DNA of 64,000 nt from Rhyacichthys aspro (taxonomy: Eukaryota; Chordata; Actinopteri; Gobiiformes; Rhyacichthyidae). Each line of letters starts with the position of its first letter. The first letter of the stretch is position 1. The position numbers were made by a program, and so were the translations under genes. Shown one piece after another: positions 12,440 through 25,101 of this stretch. The stretch covers positions 17,925,330-17,989,329 of the forward strand of contig CM072154.1 in assembly GCA_036850595.1 (NCBI GenBank), written 5' to 3'. A model generated the notes under the pieces. That model saw only the letters and a program-made list of their open reading frames with translations, searched no databases and was not told the DNA's origin.

Positions 12440-12700
12440 CTATTAGAGTGAGTTCACACCTAAAGCGTCACAAGCAACTAAAAGCAACCATTCATTTCCT
12501 ATGTGTTCTCACGCGAGGGAGCGACACAAATCCAGCGACATGAGCATCCAATCACAGCCAATCACAGAAGAGGATTTGATAGACACCTGAGAGGAATAGG
12601 TCCAGGCAAAACCGTACCGGCTTGAACGTCCCGCCCGTGACTTGAATGAGGGCTGGAGACGCCCATAGAGAGAACTGGGCTCAGGCTTTTGAACATCGTG
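12440..12700. mobile_element. Probable decayed non-autonomous DNA transposon (MITE-like)
   Basis: The stretch has a composition unlike its surroundings. The successive words TTCACACCTAAAGCGTC, CATTCATTTCCTATG, GCGACACAAATCC, CCAATCACAGCCAATCACAG and ACTTGAATGAGGGCTGGAGACGCC resemble the 'GCGAC... CAATCACAG' elements dispersed in fish genomes. No terminal inverted repeats or target-site duplications could be fixed by eye, so family and ends are uncertain. Confidence 0.4.
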
Positions 12701-13688
12701 TTCAAACTGCTCATATGTATTAGCTTTAAACTCTGGTTATTGTTGTTGTGTAAACAGACAAAAGCTGAGTTTCAAAGCAGTTGTGGTCACAGCTGTTGTT
12801 TTTTATTGTTTGAACAAAAACTTTGCCCTTTATGGTCTGTCAAATGTAACTCATGTGATATAAATTGAAAACATATTAGTGCGGATAAGAAGAAACAGCA
12901 CATATTCATTGTTGCAGAAAACTAATGTGATTACTCCTAGGTTTAATGCAGCCAAAGGTGAAACTCTTATCCACATTTAACTTGTGAATCCAAATCTGTT
13001 TTTATTTAATAAGCGTAACCCTTGGCTGTTTCTCAGAAGTGCAGTGCCAGGCTGAACAGTAACCATTAGCCGTGTGTACTCCCCCTCTTCCTCCTCCTTC
13101 TCCTCCTCGTCTTTCTTCCTCCTCCTTTCTGCCGAAGTGGCTGTGTGTTTTTTGTCCTCTGCAGCGTGAATGTTTTTGTTAAGGAGATGAGGGTTCACGA
13201 CCTGGCCATACCACCAGTCACATTCGATTTAACAACACAGCCGGCCCGGGCCACCTCCTCGCACACAAGTGTTTTTTGTTTTGTTTTGTTTTGGTTTTTT
13301 TTACACATGCTTATGTAATTTGGCGTTGGTTTAAGAGATTAATTACAGGACTGTGGCTGGAGTTTTTTAGTTTTACTGCTAACCAATGCTGACTAAACAC
13401 ATACAGTGACAATGAAGGAGGTGTTTTCTTTGTTGAAGTGGGTTGAAGTCATAGCAGAGCAGGGTTAAAGACAGTATTGCTCACTGCTGTATAAATGTAG
13501 TGGAACAATAACATAATTCCCCTTGGGCGTAATGTTTGCTTTGGAAAGGCAACCTTGTAGCGCTCCGAAAGTCCTTAATCCTATTACTCGCATTCCAATT
13601 GAATTTGACTCAAGGAGGGAGAAAAAAGTCTTTTCAGCAGAGGTAACACCAAATAATATATTACCAAGTCTGGCTGCATAAAACATGA

Positions 13689-13943
<255 letters not shown>

Positions 13944-16900
13944 TGAGCAGACGAGCCAAAAACTAGAGCTGTCATGTTGTGCCAAGAGTAAAAGTTGCAG
14001 TGAAATGCAGCTTTATCACAGTCAAGAGCCTAATATGTGTTTTTTAAAGGTGGGAAAATGAGTGTTAGGTTTGAATAGGAACTAACTCAACTATCCGTGG
14101 CAGCCTAATAGTGCTTATAATGGAAATAGATGTTATTCAGTGTGCTTAATTGATTCCATGAAAGAGACCTTCACCAGTTTCAATAGATTTTCTGCAGCCT
14201 AATGTGGCCAATTTACCTCCTTTTGCTGAATAAAGGCAGAAATTAGTTTTTAATTTGGGAGTGGCTGATTCATCAGGTTTTGCTTGATGAAGTGACGCTT
14301 GTTTTTTTCCATTAGGATACAGATGTGTTACACTGGGCCACTTTTTGTTAATAAATGTGTGTTTTATGATATTTATTTACTCAGTAACACATTGAGGTTT
14401 TAAGTGGACCTTCTTTCTCAAATCTCCTTTCAAATGCGCTGCTTTGCTTGTTTTGTTTTCACTCCACACATAATAATGGTAGCCTTCATGGAGGTCAGTG
14501 TTTTGTTACTGGGAGGTCAGAGTTCAACGGAGCTGCTTGTAGACGCTGCCATTTTGAACTAAGTGTGTGTTTTTAATTGTTGCTATTGTTTTGGACATGG
14601 ACTACAGAACAGATAAACCTTTTTTGAATTCAGTAAAACTATATAAAGATGTGCTGGGAGTGAATAAAGGCAAATCAAATACCGTAACATTATTGCAGTT
14701 CAGATAGATATGGCTACTGTGATGAAAGTTGCATTATATTTTGCTGTTTAGGAAGTACTTTTTAATTAAATCTGCCCAGAAAGTATGTAATGCTTAATCA
14801 ATCAGGACCAATCCTGCTGGAGCAAACACGACTCATCCTCGAACAGATTTGTTGTCTAAGCGGCGCTCGCAGTGAGGAGCAGCCAGGCCCCAGGGGGCTC
14901 GGGTAATGGCTGCCAACAGCGAGTGCGATGATTGGAGGTCAGCGCAGAGGTCACGCACCCCTCGCTCTGAAAAGGTGGACTGTAGCGCGTACGCAGCCGG
15001 GCCAGGGGCTTTTGTTTGTTTGTGCCGGTGAGGTTTTCTGTCTGTGAGAAAGGTTTTGTAGGTGAGGCACAGGCCGAACATTGCAGAGGACAAGCCGGCC
15101 CCACAGCAGCAGGGCTTTAATCGGATTGTTACTGGAGAGTGCTGAGAGCGGCAGGAACCCACCTCCACAAAAACTCTGCAGCTGTACCTTGATTAAGAGC
15201 AGCACAAGAGGTCTGGGCCAGTCACAGGTAATTGTCCCGGGACAGTAAGAAAACTAGCTCCATCAGATGACCGCTCTCTCTCAGTCGTCTCTCTTTTTCC
15301 TCTGTCGCTCCGCAGCCCCTCCCCCATCCATCTGTAATTAATGAACAGCCATCTGCATGCCTGTGTGTGTTTGAGCAGACTGTACCCTTGTCCTCTTATG
15401 TTAAAACAACAAGTCCCGCTGGCTTTCTAAACAACTACAGCCCTTTTTCAATGAGCTCACTTTGTCACCTGCTATAAATCAAACCTTTAGAGTGGCACCA
15501 TGCTCTTAAGCTCTGTTTACCAGACCACACCAAATCCTCTTTTAGGATGATAGCTGATTTGGATCGCACTTGCACATCTAGCTGTTTAACCTCGAGTTTA
15601 CCCCGCTCTCAGAACTGGGACACACACTTATGCCTTTGGGAAAAAGAGAAACGCTACTCGGTGGCCACATCTACAAGTGATTATACTCTCTTGTGGAACA
15701 TGATGCTCGGTGTAATCCCATTCAGTTTGTTTTGTCACAGTATATTGTAAAAGACAGGCCACAGATAACTTGCAAAAAGCAATGTAATGATTAAAAGGCA
15801 CCATTAGTGTCAATATACCATCCATATTACAACACACAGTGGTTCTTATTTGGATGCACTGTACATAAGGTGAATTAAACCAAAGCAAACCATTCAAATG
15901 AGCAAGTAAATGCTGGATAAATCTGTTGAAGATCTGGAAGGAGTGCCTTTGTATCACTGGGAAAAGCCATCATAAGAAAATACAGTTTGAATACACGTAA
16001 ATGTTTTAATAAGAGAATAATGTGGGTCTTCAAGTGTAAGTAAAAGAAAATGAAAGAAAACTGTGACTCTGATATGAATGAGGCATACATCCGACCATTT
16101 CCTCTGTGCTCATCCCTTCACAGCCGCTGTCTCCAACCCCCATTTCTTTACCTCGTGGATTATCGATCCACCCCCTTCTGCCGCGCGGTGGAAGAGGGGT
16201 TCTGAGATACTGCAGAGGCGGGAGGGATTTCATTGGTCCTGAACCAAACTGCCTCATCAATATCACCCCTCTCTGTCTATTTCTCGTCTTATTCTCTCTT
16301 GCCTCAGTCTTTAGGCCATAACCGTCTCACTCATGTACTTTATCTAATGACCTGTGAATCCAATTAGCGCTGTGTAGAAATCCCGAACGCTGCCATCAAT
16401 CTCTCCAGAGCAGTGAGGACTGTGAAGGCTGCCTCTCTGTTTCTGTGTACCTCCGGATCCCATATTCATTCTGATGATTCTCGGATTGCTTATTATGTGC
16501 TTCTGGCATTCATGCACAAAAATCCATTTTGCAGCATTATTGGGGTCATTGTAGACTCGGAGGACAATCATTTTTCCTTGTTTGTTTACTCAACAGTGGC
16601 ATATGTGGTGCCCAGTGTAACCTCTCTGACATATTGATCCAATGTATGGATTTCAGCCTCCTTTCTTCGTCCTAAAATGTCTGCCCAGAAACAGAGGTGA
16701 CCAGTATAGGAGGCCATTTTGACCGTTAGAGCTTTTAAAATCAATTTAGAGGCTATGGCAGACATGTAGCATTGTGTAGTATAGTAGTATCATTTATTGT
16801 GGGTAAAGGCAAATGTAATTGATGGGAAAAAAGAAATGTCAGCACAATAAAGTGTATGATATATGTACAGTACCATGCATACATAGAATATATATTTAAT

Positions 16901-17719
16901 TTACCACACTGAACTACAAAGCCTCATTAAAATAGTTTGGACACCTCAGTCAAGGCTGTAACAGGAACAATTAGGGCAGCTAAGGAGCAACAATCCTCCG
17001 GTGGTTTCTTTCCCCAAAGCTAGTCTCAGTTTACACCGGAGCCGTGACCTTGTGTTGTGTTTACGATCTATATTTGATGAGCCCTGATTGTGCCAGCTGT
17101 ACGTTCTGTCTGCACACACCATTATGGACTGTGTAACTCTGTTTATGTACAGACCACATGCTTGTTATTGTCACGCAGTATTCTGTAAGGCACATGGAGT
17201 AGGATCTAGTGTCGTAGTACTCGACACCGGTTTTAAGCAACAAGAAGATGAGTCATTTTTAGTGTACTGTATATTTTGATCATTCAGAAACACTATAAAC
17301 TAGGCCACAGCTCATGATTGTGTCTTTTTATGTATGCTCCTATAAACATTCAACTGTCTTAGGGAACACAGAAAATGCACTTTTTATGAAAACCTCTAGG
17401 CTATAGAGAGATCAAACTGGGCTTTTTCTGGTTTTGGTGGCGTCTCGGCTCTATTAAACAACAATGGTGGTCATGATACAGGGTTTTAGGGCAGATTTCA
17501 GTCAATTTTACTACAATTAGCCAGCATTTTAGTCACTTAATGTGCCAAGACAAGGCTAAAAACAGTTAAAACTCATTGTCTGTTAATGGTCTATTGTTGT
17601 TTATAGTCGTGTTGTGAGGATAAACATACGCTCTCGCACTGGTCTGGGTTATTGTGCCTCCTCTGTCGTCTTTTTCGGGAGCTTTAGCAGTGAACAGATC
17701 TGCTGTCCACTGACCCTGC

Positions 17720-17920
17720 TTGCGACCATCCATCCTGCTCTCCCACCTCGATTGTCTCCTCTGTCTCCATTTCTACCACTGCCTCATCTGTCTGTTTCTA
17801 CACTTCATTCCCCGCTCATCCACACTCCTCTTTATCCTCTGTCACTCAGCCTCCCCCCTCCTCCTCATCCCAGCCCATGTTCTCGTCATTGTGTCCATGT
17901 CCTCAACACTCATTGACCCC
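17720..17920. repeat. C/T-rich low-complexity stretch
   Basis: This is a pyrimidine-dominated stretch of TCC, CTC and TCT words. It yields long open frames (17614-17916, 17720-18049) that consist almost only of Leu, Pro, Ser and His, a sign of composition and not of coding. Confidence 0.6.
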
Positions 17921-19792
17921 CTACCTCCCTCTCTGCTTGGATCTAACCTCATTTGCTGTTATTGGCCAAGTCAGCTGTGTCCGCTTCCCCCTGCCTGCTC
18001 TCTGTGCTGCTATCCCCCCGTCTCCCTCCCTCTTTCGCTAATGGAGTGATTGCAGCGTTTTTCCCTCTGGGGAACGAGGGGATTGAGAAGGCCCGAACGC
18101 AAGCGCACACCCACGTGCCGCCTCTTTGCTCAAATACACTAACGCGCTCATCTCCGCTGCTGGATCTCTGTGCTTATGGACATTTAATTAGATGCCATGT
18201 ACAATGCAATTATCTTGCCAGGAGTCCAGCTCATATGTTGCGAGGCTGATCAGCTTAAAAGGATGAAGGATTGTCTTTGTCATACAGCCGGCATATTGTG
18301 TGCACTGTACATTGTGTGTCACTGGCTTTCATTTTGTTGTTGAGTGTTGACTTGACATCATATTGTAGCCATGTCAGGATGTGAGATATGTGTTGGAAAA
18401 GCATGCTGAAGAATAAAGGGCTTCACCAACAGGCATATACTTTAGCAGCTAACTACTCTGTGATATCGATTAGCCATTAAACCTTAGCTGCCATTGATTG
18501 GAGCTTGGCCTCACATCCAATATTCAACAAAACATGCACAGGTCACATGACAGCGAGACTCTCAGTATACGCAGTGATACACATGGACATAGAAAACCAC
18601 TTCCAGTAATTATCTGTGCTGGCTTTGTCTAAACCAAAATCCAGTCCTGAGCTAAATATTGCTAAACTCCTTGAAGTACATGCTCACAAACAAGAGATAA
18701 TTCAACAAATTGGTGCAGATTTCTGTTTTTGCAATTACAATGGGCTTTTTATCAGATAAAAACCAGTGTGGATTGTTTAGTCGGTTACTGTTTGTTAGTA
18801 ATTACCAATAGGAAGGTCACATAAAGCAAAACAAAATTATATTATATATGTTCTTATTCCCAGCACAAAATCTGACCCTTTTACTCTGTCATCATTGCCT
18901 GTAGTGGATTTCTAATGGCCTTGTTGTGTCGTGTTTAAATGAAATTGATTATCTATTGATTGCCAATAGTTGTCATTATGTAATCACAACATATTGTCAT
19001 TGTGTGTTAGATGACTAACACTAGAGCATGGCCAGGTGTCATGTAAACAGCCTATGCACACATTTAGCACAGATACACCCCGAGTGTTGGTGTATGTCCT
19101 CTGCTGATGGTCTGAGCAGTGCTTATCATACAGCCTTGGAAAATGCCACCTATTCAAAGCCCATAATTAAAACAGTTTGATAAAGATGCAAATATATGTG
19201 CATAAATACGCATGCTTAACATGAGCGGTTATTAGCTTTTCTGAAACCATGAGTACAGCCCTAATGGAATCCAAAGTGCTGAGAATTAGCCTCACAATGA
19301 GATCCACAAGCTAATTAGGTTTCGACTGGCTTGTCCGTGCATATTGAGAGAACACAGAAACATCACTTAATGCAAAATGTGGCATCAGTGAGCGGCGGTG
19401 CCTGCCATCGCTCTGATCTGTCCTCTGATTCCTCCTTTTATGTAAAGAGTGCCCTGTGATGCATGCAGCAGGAAGTCAATGAAAGCAAGTGTGCTCTACT
19501 GTAACCTTCGTGTGTCTTCTCAGAGAGTCTCTTAGTGGTGCCGCGCCAGTGAGACGACGGTTGGAGGTTACTTTGGCATCTCTTGTCTCTTGTCGCTATG
19601 TTTTCTCTTTTTTATTTTCCTATTTCTTCTCCCACAGCCCCCCTCCACCCCCACCCTGTCGAACATTTTCAAATGCAATTATGGATCAGTGAGCAGCGCC
19701 ATCAGTCGCACTTCTTGTTAATATTTATCGAGTGGAGCAGCAGCCGTTGCCTTCTCTTCAGCGAGAGGGGTGCTGTAGTCATTAGGGATGAT

Positions 19793-19815
19793 TGTGTGTG
19801 TGTGTGTGTGTGTGT
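19793..19815. repeat. (TG)n microsatellite
   Basis: This is an uninterrupted TG dinucleotide run of about eleven units. Confidence 0.95.
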
Positions 19816-22800
19816 ATGTGCTTTTCCTTTTCAGTCCACGGTCCACTCAGCTGCTGTAAGCGAGCTGCTACATTTCACAGCCATGAGCATGTGGCGGTGC
19901 AACCTTTCACGATTGTGTGGCGAGCTGTCTTAAGTGTCTGCTTGTCTCTGTGAGGAAGCGGCTTTGACAAGGGCATCTAGTTGTCTATAGAGCGGCCGGC
20001 CGAGCCCGCTGCAAGCTGTTTGATTGAAGCATTCTGCCCGTAACGCTCCCTGTTGAATAGCCGCCTTAAAGCAATAGAAGCAGAGTACAACAGCTCCTAA
20101 ACACTGAATGGCCTTTCACTGTCACTTACCGACAAAAGAAAACACACCAGAAATTGCTGCTGACATTATGCTTCTTTGCTGCGGTTGGCAAGAACATGTT
20201 AAGAGATGAAGTGGAATAATTTTTTTCCAATCTGGACAAATTAATTCTGCTCACATTACCTGCCTCTCTTTGACAAATAGCCCCCTCCCTCTTCTCCCTT
20301 CACTGTTGGCTGTGACTAGCGGCTGTGAGCAAAGGATTTTTACTGCTGCTTAGGCAGTATCAGGTGACTCTCCCCATTATGACCGTTTTGATTAATGCTC
20401 CTCGAAGTATGCTCCCCTCCCTCCCGTTCCCTTCCTCCTCCTCTGTCTCTGTACACTTGAAATTTCACTCAGCCGTTTATGCTGTGCTTTGTAATAATAA
20501 CATTAGGTGATTTAGCCGAGGTGTTTGGGGGTCTTAGCTGCAGCTGCGTGTTCCATTGATAAGTGCTAGTCCTGCATCCATGTTTTTGAAATCAGATGGA
20601 GTTGGCAGACAGCTCAGCCGCTCTGTTTGTCTTTCTTCAGGGAGGCAGGTGAGATTGATTGTCCACAACGATGAATAAATAAAGCAATACAAAAGACAAG
20701 GTTGAGATCGCAGTACGGTTCAGCTCCTGAGAGTGAGGAGGCTGTACTCGTGAGGATACACCCAAACCTGCTCACTTTTCCCTAGTCCCCTCTTTTCATC
20801 TTTTTGGACAGATAACACTTTCTCGTCTCACCCTCTCTGGCCTCCCTGTGCGTTTGCTAAATGCTGCTATGGAAACTAGTATTCAGCCAATGGGATTATC
20901 TCTTTTTCTCCAGGAGAGACAGCGCAGCAGGAGGAGGGGAAGGGAAGTAGACACAGACTGGAATCAAATGGGGTTTGCGTGTGTTTTTATGAGGTGATTA
21001 CCTTCGCAGATGGAGAGGCTGTAGCCCGTGGACAGAGGGGGCTGCGAGGGCTCGAGGGGCAGTCCAGCAGCCATAGCATTTTCACAAGGCTCTTTAAAAG
21101 CTTGATCAATAGCCCCCTCCTCAACATACAACTGCTAAATTATTAAACAGCAGAGCCTTTTCCTCACTCTCCTCCTTTTGAGTTTTATTAGTTGAGTTTG
21201 CTTTTTGCCTTGTTTCCATCAAGGGGTAGAGTTCAGTTCAGTACAATACAACAATTCTCTTTTGTCTTATTAGTGCAGTGTGTGTAGCTCAGCTTGGGCA
21301 GAGTTTAGGTAAAACGCGACAATACCCTTGATCACACTGTTAGAGATATCACTTGTGTCCAACATATACCGTAGCTAATTCCACCTCGTGTCGTAGAGTC
21401 ACTAAAATATTCAGCTGTGCATCAGATGCCTTTTTTACCCTGGAACATCACAAGTGGAAATCTCTCCTCTGATGTCTTCACTAACATCTGAGGCAAATTC
21501 AATGCACTCTGGCTGTTGAGCACTACGTCTTATCTGAAAAGCAAGAGAGCAAACAGACAGCTCTCTCTTCTTCTGAGCCGGCTTTGATGAGAAAACAAAT
21601 GTAGCGGCGCTGACAAATAACGCAGGTACATTGACGGTATTCAGCTCCCAGGACTCGATCCGACTGCCCTGTATGAAAAAAATAATGACAGGGTGTGTTT
21701 AATCACCTGACCAGGTCTTTCTCTTAAAATGAAAACAGTTCACTTCTCCACAGGGGGCTGCACGCTAAATTAAAGGGCCACGGCTGCTTTGAAGTAGGGT
21801 AATGTTTTAAAATGAAGTTAGGAAGCTCTCCATTCATACCGTTGTAGCTTGTGTTTCTTGCCCAGGAAATGATTTCTGATCTGGGTTTGCTCCTGGGAGT
21901 ACTTTATTTAGCATCTCTTGTCTCCGTCTGACCACCCATAGTTTAGTGGAGTAACCAGACACTAAACACATTTGGATTGGTCAAGCTTTAATTGGATTGG
22001 CCTCTGCTCTGAAAATGGACGGCTAATTTCTCCCTACACTTTACATGGCCGCTCCTCTCCTCTCCCTCCTGCCCCCTTCTTCCTCAGCCTAAGTGGGTAT
22101 CTGGCGTGCCTTACCGCTGGTTCACAGCTCGGCCCAGTGTAATTTCCAGCTTGTCCAATGTGTGACATGCCAATAAAAAAAGAATGAGAGAGAGAGAACA
22201 GGAAGGGAGGGGGGAGGCGTCCGTGGAAGTGCAGATTTACAGTGGTATCGAGTTCACACGCTTCCACCAGGGCCCTGTTTCTTTTTTTTCTCATCCTTTT
22301 CCATTAAAGAACACATGGTGCAAATTAACTCTTGCCAGTCGAGAGAGCAGCGGGAGGAAGGAAAGGCTTGTGGAAGACCGAGAGAAGGGCATCGGTCACA
22401 GAAAGAGAGAGAAAGAGTTGAGAATCGGAAATTTCAGGGATTCTTGTGAGGTCTGAGGAATGTCTACACTTTGTGCCTCGAATGGGCCGCTTCACACAGA
22501 CATTAAAACAACAGCAGACCTCCTCTAACCAGCGCGCTCTGTAAATGTGCTGCAGCCCTTTATCTGCCCCCATCTCTTGTTGCAACTGGCTCACATCTGC
22601 TCATACTTTGATCCTGAAAGGGAAAAAATCACCATCCAATTGCAGTTTGTGAGCAAGGACAACTCTGTTCTAATCCTAAAACAAAGAAAATAATCTTATC
22701 AGCCGTGTCATCTAGATTTAGACACTGGATTTTCACGGGAGACTGTAGGGACTCACTATGCACGCCTTTATACGTTAATAATAATAATGACTTAAGCTGA

Positions 22801-25085
22801 TTTTCTGATATCTTAGAAGGACTATATTTTATATTTTACAATAAATATTACAGGGTCTATTAGGGCATTTTTTTACGTTGTTGTGACACAGGAACTGGTA
22901 CTGCTACAGTGCATTGTAGTTGAGAGTTCTGCTGGAGTTTTATCTGTCACGCACAAAAGCCATCTGAGGCTGGAAAATGTTGTATTTTTTAATTCAAAAC
23001 TACATTTATATCCTCTGAAACCGCAGAATTGGTCCAGAGACCTAAAAGTATGTGTGTTGTTGGACTTAAAATGCCTGACAAACATCTGACCAGACGGACA
23101 AACAGCTGTATATGGAGTGTGTAGTTTTTAGGTAACACCAAATTTAGACAGTGTTTTTCTTCTTGTTTACAGAAGGAGGGCCGTGTGTGTATTTTTCCCT
23201 TCGGTGCGTCACGTTTTAGCCCATGTCTGCTCTGACCGGTGTTGCATATGCTTTGATGGGCGAGCCTAAATTGTGTTTGCCTGTCTGTCACAGCCAATGG
23301 CTCACGTGGTCAGAGGGAACCACAGCTGCCAGAGCTTGGAGACGCTTGGCCACACATGCGCGTACACTTCATTTATTCTGCATATAGGTGCTATTTTTTA
23401 TTTCCTCAGTCCTTTGTCGTACCTCCCCAAAAACTATCTCTATTGTGCTGCAAATACCTCACCCCTCCTTCTCCCCTCGACATCACCTCCACAGAGATTT
23501 CACGCTTCTACCGGGTGATTTTATTGTTGCCTCGATCTTAAGCGGCGCACCATGAAGCAGCATAAACACTATCAGCGATGGTGAAGACATTTCCTGGCAT
23601 CAAAGGGGCCGAGCAGTGCTATCCCCTCAGTAGCTGTATTCATTTTTTCGGCTGCTAACACGCTCAAACGCTCTTTGTTCTTCTCTTTATAGGAATGTAC
23701 TTAACAGTTGGGCAGTGTTGTGTTTGCGAACAGAGACGCCTTTGTTCCGGCAGGCACTTAACACTTGTGTACAGAGCAGAGGGAGGAAATACTACATTAT
23801 TAAGCCCACTGTTAAAAAAGCTTAAGCACAATGTTAATGAAATGATTAAGAAAATACAGACCTCCCTTAAGTCCCCTTTTTTGTCGAATCCCATTGTCTT
23901 ATAACACAGTTGTTCAGTGTGCTGCATTGGAATCTGTACTGGGGGCTTTAATTCCTATTTTTAGTCTGGAATGATTAGAAATAATGTGAGTCAGGAGTTT
24001 TGAACTGCTGTAAACACCTTACTCCGACTGGGTGAGCAGTCATTCTGGTATATTAGCTTTTAATGCTACAAACGAGTCAGGTTAAACATTAGCTTCTTTT
24101 CTCTAAGGCTTAATGCTGTGAAATACTAAGGACACATAAATGCAGCATTAGCTTAAACAGAGCACTGGGCACATAGTACTTAAATTTTCTCTCATGCTGT
24201 AAACTCAGAGAAGGTGTAAAATCCAGCTGCGAAGGCTTAATCGAGCTGTGAGCTGCCTGTAAACGTCCTGAGTGCTTTGTATTTGTTCATTTCGTAGCCT
24301 CTTGTTTGACCTCCTGAGACTACCATATGGTTAGTGACTGTCTGGTAATATTTAACTGTACATTAACAATAAATGTTGAGCAAACTGCAAATAATGCCCC
24401 GTTAAAGAGGCTGAAAAACTGTCTCCTTCAAAACATTTGAGAAAACCTGAAAAACATCATGTGACTTAAATCTGTGTATTGTATGGTTGATAAATGTCAG
24501 GTCATGGATCTGTTCTAAACATCAGTGAGGACTCAATTTTACAGTATCGGGACATTCCTGATTTTATTATAGGCTCGGTGGCTCACCATAGACAGTGCAC
24601 AGTAGCTCATAAAGTACTGGGCCAAAGAGATAATGACTGAAATGAACAAATCTATAAATCTTTCTCCTTATCATAGACATGGCCTTTATTGTGATTACCT
24701 CATGCAGCTGGAGCCAACTGTGTGTTTATAAAAGGAATAATACAGTCAGCTATAGACACTCTGACTGCGGCATCTTGACGAGTTAACCTTGGGCTATTGA
24801 GCTTAACAGCCCATTCATAGATCGCCATAATGCCCTCTCCATTTGAGGGTGAATAACTCTTTATAAGCCGCAATCATCTGCACTTTTCATATCTTACAGC
24901 ATTCTTCACCTTATTCCACATTATGTCCTCTCTCTTTTCTTCTTCTCCTCTGCTGTCTGGTCCTTATGATGAATCTTGTGCCTCAAGGCATCATGGGAAA
25001 TGTGAGGAGGGGAGGCCCATTACTGATCACAGTCCAGCAAATGTCCGAATTGGTTCACACAGCAACAAGAAAGGACAGTGCAAGT

Positions 25086-25101
25086 AAAAAAAAAAAAAAA
25101 A
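25086..25101. repeat. Poly(A) run, 16 bases
   Basis: This is a homopolymer of 16 A. No retrocopy or SINE body could be recognised immediately upstream, and no target-site duplication was seen. Confidence 0.9.

Noticed and set aside
17614..18049. Leu/Pro/Ser-rich open frames
   Set aside because: They follow directly from pyrimidine-rich low-complexity DNA.
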